Made by a program: the position numbers and the translations under genes
In this document: positions 62,444 through 64,000 of the stretch, piece by piece
Numbering within the stretch: the first letter of the stretch is position 1
How the letters are laid out: the number at the start of each line of letters is the position of its first letter
Origin: Chryseobacterium camelliae
GTDB lineage: Bacteria; Bacteroidota; Bacteroidia; Flavobacteriales; Weeksellaceae
Direction: 5' to 3'
DNA: 64,000 bases
Assembly (NCBI RefSeq): GCF_030818575.1
Contig: NZ_JAUTAL010000001.1
Span: 372,001-436,000, forward strand
The notes under the pieces: model-generated
Told to the model about the DNA's origin: nothing
The model's input: only the letters and a program-made list of their open reading frames with translations
The model's database searches: none

Positions 62444-62761
62444 TTACAGGAACAGCTTTTTCCATTTGGCCACGGTATTTCTGCTAAGCCTGAAATGTAT
62501 GGCCAGTTCGCTGTTATTCAAAGAATTTTTTCTTTGGTAATCCAGGATCTTTATAATTGTAGATTTGTCGTAAGATTTATGACGTTGATTAAATTGTCCT
62601 ATAGAAGCATTTTCCGAACCGAAGATTTTTTTTTGAAGATTGATTACATCAAAAGTATTTAGTTTTGATTTTTGCAAAATATCACTACATGCTTCAAGCT
62701 TATCAGGATGTTTAATGGTGATCATATCAGTGTAAATTTTTTTATAGTTCGGATGGCTCAT
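62444..62761 (-). CDS. HTH protein, transposase-like DNA-binding type
   Basis: 105 aa. The C-terminal 45 residues form a helix-turn-helix: HKSYDKSTIIKILDYQRKNS, then NNSELAIHFRLSRNTVAKWK. The N-terminal part (PNYKKIYTDMITIKHPDKLE) is typical of small Chryseobacterium proteins of this type, often annotated as transposases or regulators (from memory). No DDE catalytic part is present, so it is not an active transposase by itself. A second HTH gene lies 44 bases upstream on the same strand. Confidence 0.72.
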   Translation of the reverse strand: MSHPNYKKIYTDMITIKHPDKLEACSDILQKSKLNTFDVINLQKKIFGSENASIGQFNQRHKSYDKSTIIKILDYQRKNSLNNSELAIHFRLSRNTVAKWKKLFL

Positions 62762-62805
62762 AAAATAATAATTGACTTAATTAGATTCAAAATTTAGTAG
62801 AATTT

Positions 62806-63252
62806 TTATGAGATTTTACGATCTCTTATTGTGCTGTATTTCTGCAACCATTTATACAAAGTGGTCTTTGGTATATTGTATTCCTCTGTAATCTGGCTTG
62901 TTGTCTTTGTTTCGTTTCGGATGAGTTCTATAACGAATTCGATAATCTCCTTTGTGTAAATATTCTTGCGGAAAGAAGGAAGGGCAAGCTTTCCTGTCTT
63001 CTTATTTTCATATTTTTGGTTATCGATAGGAGCATATAGGATAAGATGTTGAGAATAAATCCTAAAGAAATCGTACTCCAGCAGTTTGCACCATTTCAGG
63101 ATGAAATCCGCGTAGAGGTTTTCAGCTTCATACATTTGCGCAATTTCTTTTTCAGTACAGTCAAAGAATTTACAAATCCTCGTAAGTTCTATTTGAGTTT
63201 CCTGTACGCGTTGCTCGATCAGTTTTCCAATGTGTATTTGTTTAAAGTTCAT
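62806..63252 (-). CDS. HTH protein with two DNA-binding segments
   Basis: 148 aa. The N-terminal segment (QIHIGKLIEQRVQETQIELT, then FFDCTEKEIAQMYEAENLYA) resembles an XRE-like helical domain. After LILYAPIDNQ and a Lys-rich linker comes a C-terminal HTH: SQITEEYNIPKTTLYKWLQK, of the transposase/homeodomain-like kind. This pair with the downstream 105-aa HTH protein is known to me from Chryseobacterium genomes but has no assigned role. Possible regulator or domesticated IS gene. Confidence 0.72.
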   Translation of the reverse strand: MNFKQIHIGKLIEQRVQETQIELTRICKFFDCTEKEIAQMYEAENLYADFILKWCKLLEYDFFRIYSQHLILYAPIDNQKYENKKTGKLALPSFRKNIYTKEIIEFVIELIRNETKTTSQITEEYNIPKTTLYKWLQKYSTIRDRKIS

Positions 63253-63282
63253 TAATGATCCATTATTATTTTATAAATAATT

Positions 63283-63738
63283 CTATTTTCTATCATTTAG
63301 GCTCATATCTACAGATGAAGTAAATTTCTCTATGTCTATATTGCTTAAACCTGACATACCAAGCTTAATTATTTTTTTTCTGTTTGCTGGACGCTGTAAA
63401 ATAATAGTCAGCTTACGATTAAACTGATTACCAGTGAATTTCATTCGTATGATATCACTGAAGGGTAACTCTAACTGCTTTTTCCAATCCATTTTTTTGA
63501 AAGGATGATATTTCCTGATTGACAGAAACATGCTACTATTAATAACTTCTACATATCGTAAGTCCCATATTAGAAATAACTGTAAAAATATCAGCAACAA
63601 AATAGCGATGAATATGAACAGAGAGATCCTAATTTGACATAGCAAGAAAATAATAGGTGTTAATGAGATACAAAGAAGAAGACCAATATTAATTAAGAAC
63701 AAATAACGGTTGATAAATCGCTTATTATCTATTTTCAT
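63283..63738 (-). CDS. Membrane protein with two TM helices and a cytosolic beta domain
   Basis: 151 aa. Two hydrophobic helices (about 11-33 and 37-57) are followed by a polar part with YVEVINSSMFLSIRKYHPFK, SDIIRMKFTGNQ and LTIILQRP, a strand pattern like the PH-like domains of small bacterial membrane proteins. Function unknown. It lies 30 bases upstream of the HTH gene on the same strand and could be co-transcribed with it. Confidence 0.65.
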   Translation of the reverse strand: MKIDNKRFINRYLFLINIGLLLCISLTPIIFLLCQIRISLFIFIAILLLIFLQLFLIWDLRYVEVINSSMFLSIRKYHPFKKMDWKKQLELPFSDIIRMKFTGNQFNRKLTIILQRPANRKKIIKLGMSGLSNIDIEKFTSSVDMSLNDRK

Positions 63739-64000
63739 AATTTTAATAATGTTCAGGTTTAGAAAACAAAAGCATTGATATTTTCCCTTCTTTATGGATT
63801 AAAAACAACATAATTTCTTACTTTATCACATACAGCAGCGCTACGTACAGTTTTCTAATTGTCAAATTTATTATTAAGCTAGGCCGCTAACCTGTATAGA
63901 GCTATATTACTCTTGATTTTTGATTATTTTTTCCCATCATGATCAGAAAGATGATTAGAATTGCAGAAGTCATATAAATCTGGTAAATTTTTATCACAAC
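63739..64000. other. Window end without recognised features
   Basis: AT-rich sequence of about 260 bases; no frame, repeat or promoter match recognised. Confidence 0.45.

Overview
The window looks like a chromosomal segment of a flavobacterium close to Chryseobacterium (Bacteroidota). The signs are a T9SS type A sorting domain, SprB-type repeats, promoter -7 boxes of the Bacteroidota form TAnnTTTG, few recognisable Shine-Dalgarno sequences, secreted proteins whose mature part begins with QVGI, and a small peptide with a Chryseobacterium-type bacteriocin leader. No rRNA, tRNA or CRISPR array was seen.

Layout. 1-4563: 3' part of a giant SprB-like adhesin with 18 near-identical 75-76 aa repeats and a T9SS signal. 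4.7-7.6 kb: a secreted thioredoxin, a minus-strand cluster of very small proteins, and a nucleoid-associated protein. 8.0-11.7 kb: a propeller sensor kinase with its LuxR-type regulator. 12.2-14.9 kb: a bacteriophytochrome and the heme oxygenase that makes its biliverdin. 15.1-20.0 kb: malate dehydrogenase, a CNGKC membrane protein, a DJ-1/PfpI lipoprotein and an outer-membrane barrel. 20.4-29.3 kb: a probable polymorphic-toxin locus, made of a fibre-like coiled-coil protein, a small protein with a T9SS-like tail, a 2305-aa SpvB/VCBS/RHS protein ending in a colicin E3-type ribonuclease, and an acidic, internally duplicated candidate immunity protein that overlaps it. 29.7-34.5 kb: a bo3 quinol oxidase cluster in the order cyoE-A-B-C-D, flanked by an IS-like remnant and by a short fragment matching a P450-reductase gene. 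35-38 kb: a bacteriocin-like peptide, a glyoxalase-fold protein, two XRE regulators with a duplicated 3' tail, and a structured non-coding region behind a promoter. 38.3-42.2 kb: a P450-BM3-like fused monooxygenase and a Crp-fold regulator. 42.2-49.7 kb: a glycosyltransferase, lipoproteins, a glycosyltransferase remnant, and an ECF sigma factor with a trans-envelope partner. 50.7-53.5 kb: two tandem-duplicated secreted proteins and a decayed further gene with the same N-terminal motif. 54.2-57.6 kb: two paralogous exported FPPHL proteins joined to an OmpR/histidine kinase pair. 58-64 kb: a TPR-HTH regulator, another QVGI protein, a lipase pseudogene, two HTH proteins and a membrane protein.

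The strongest candidate for a little-described system is the RHS-E3 ribonuclease locus with its duplicated immunity-like gene and its unusual membrane tail after the nuclease. Other points worth attention are the structured RNA-like region at 36.5-36.8 kb, the 32-bp palindrome at 7.9 kb, the BM3-like P450 with altered substrate-anchoring positions, and the FPPHL two-component operon.
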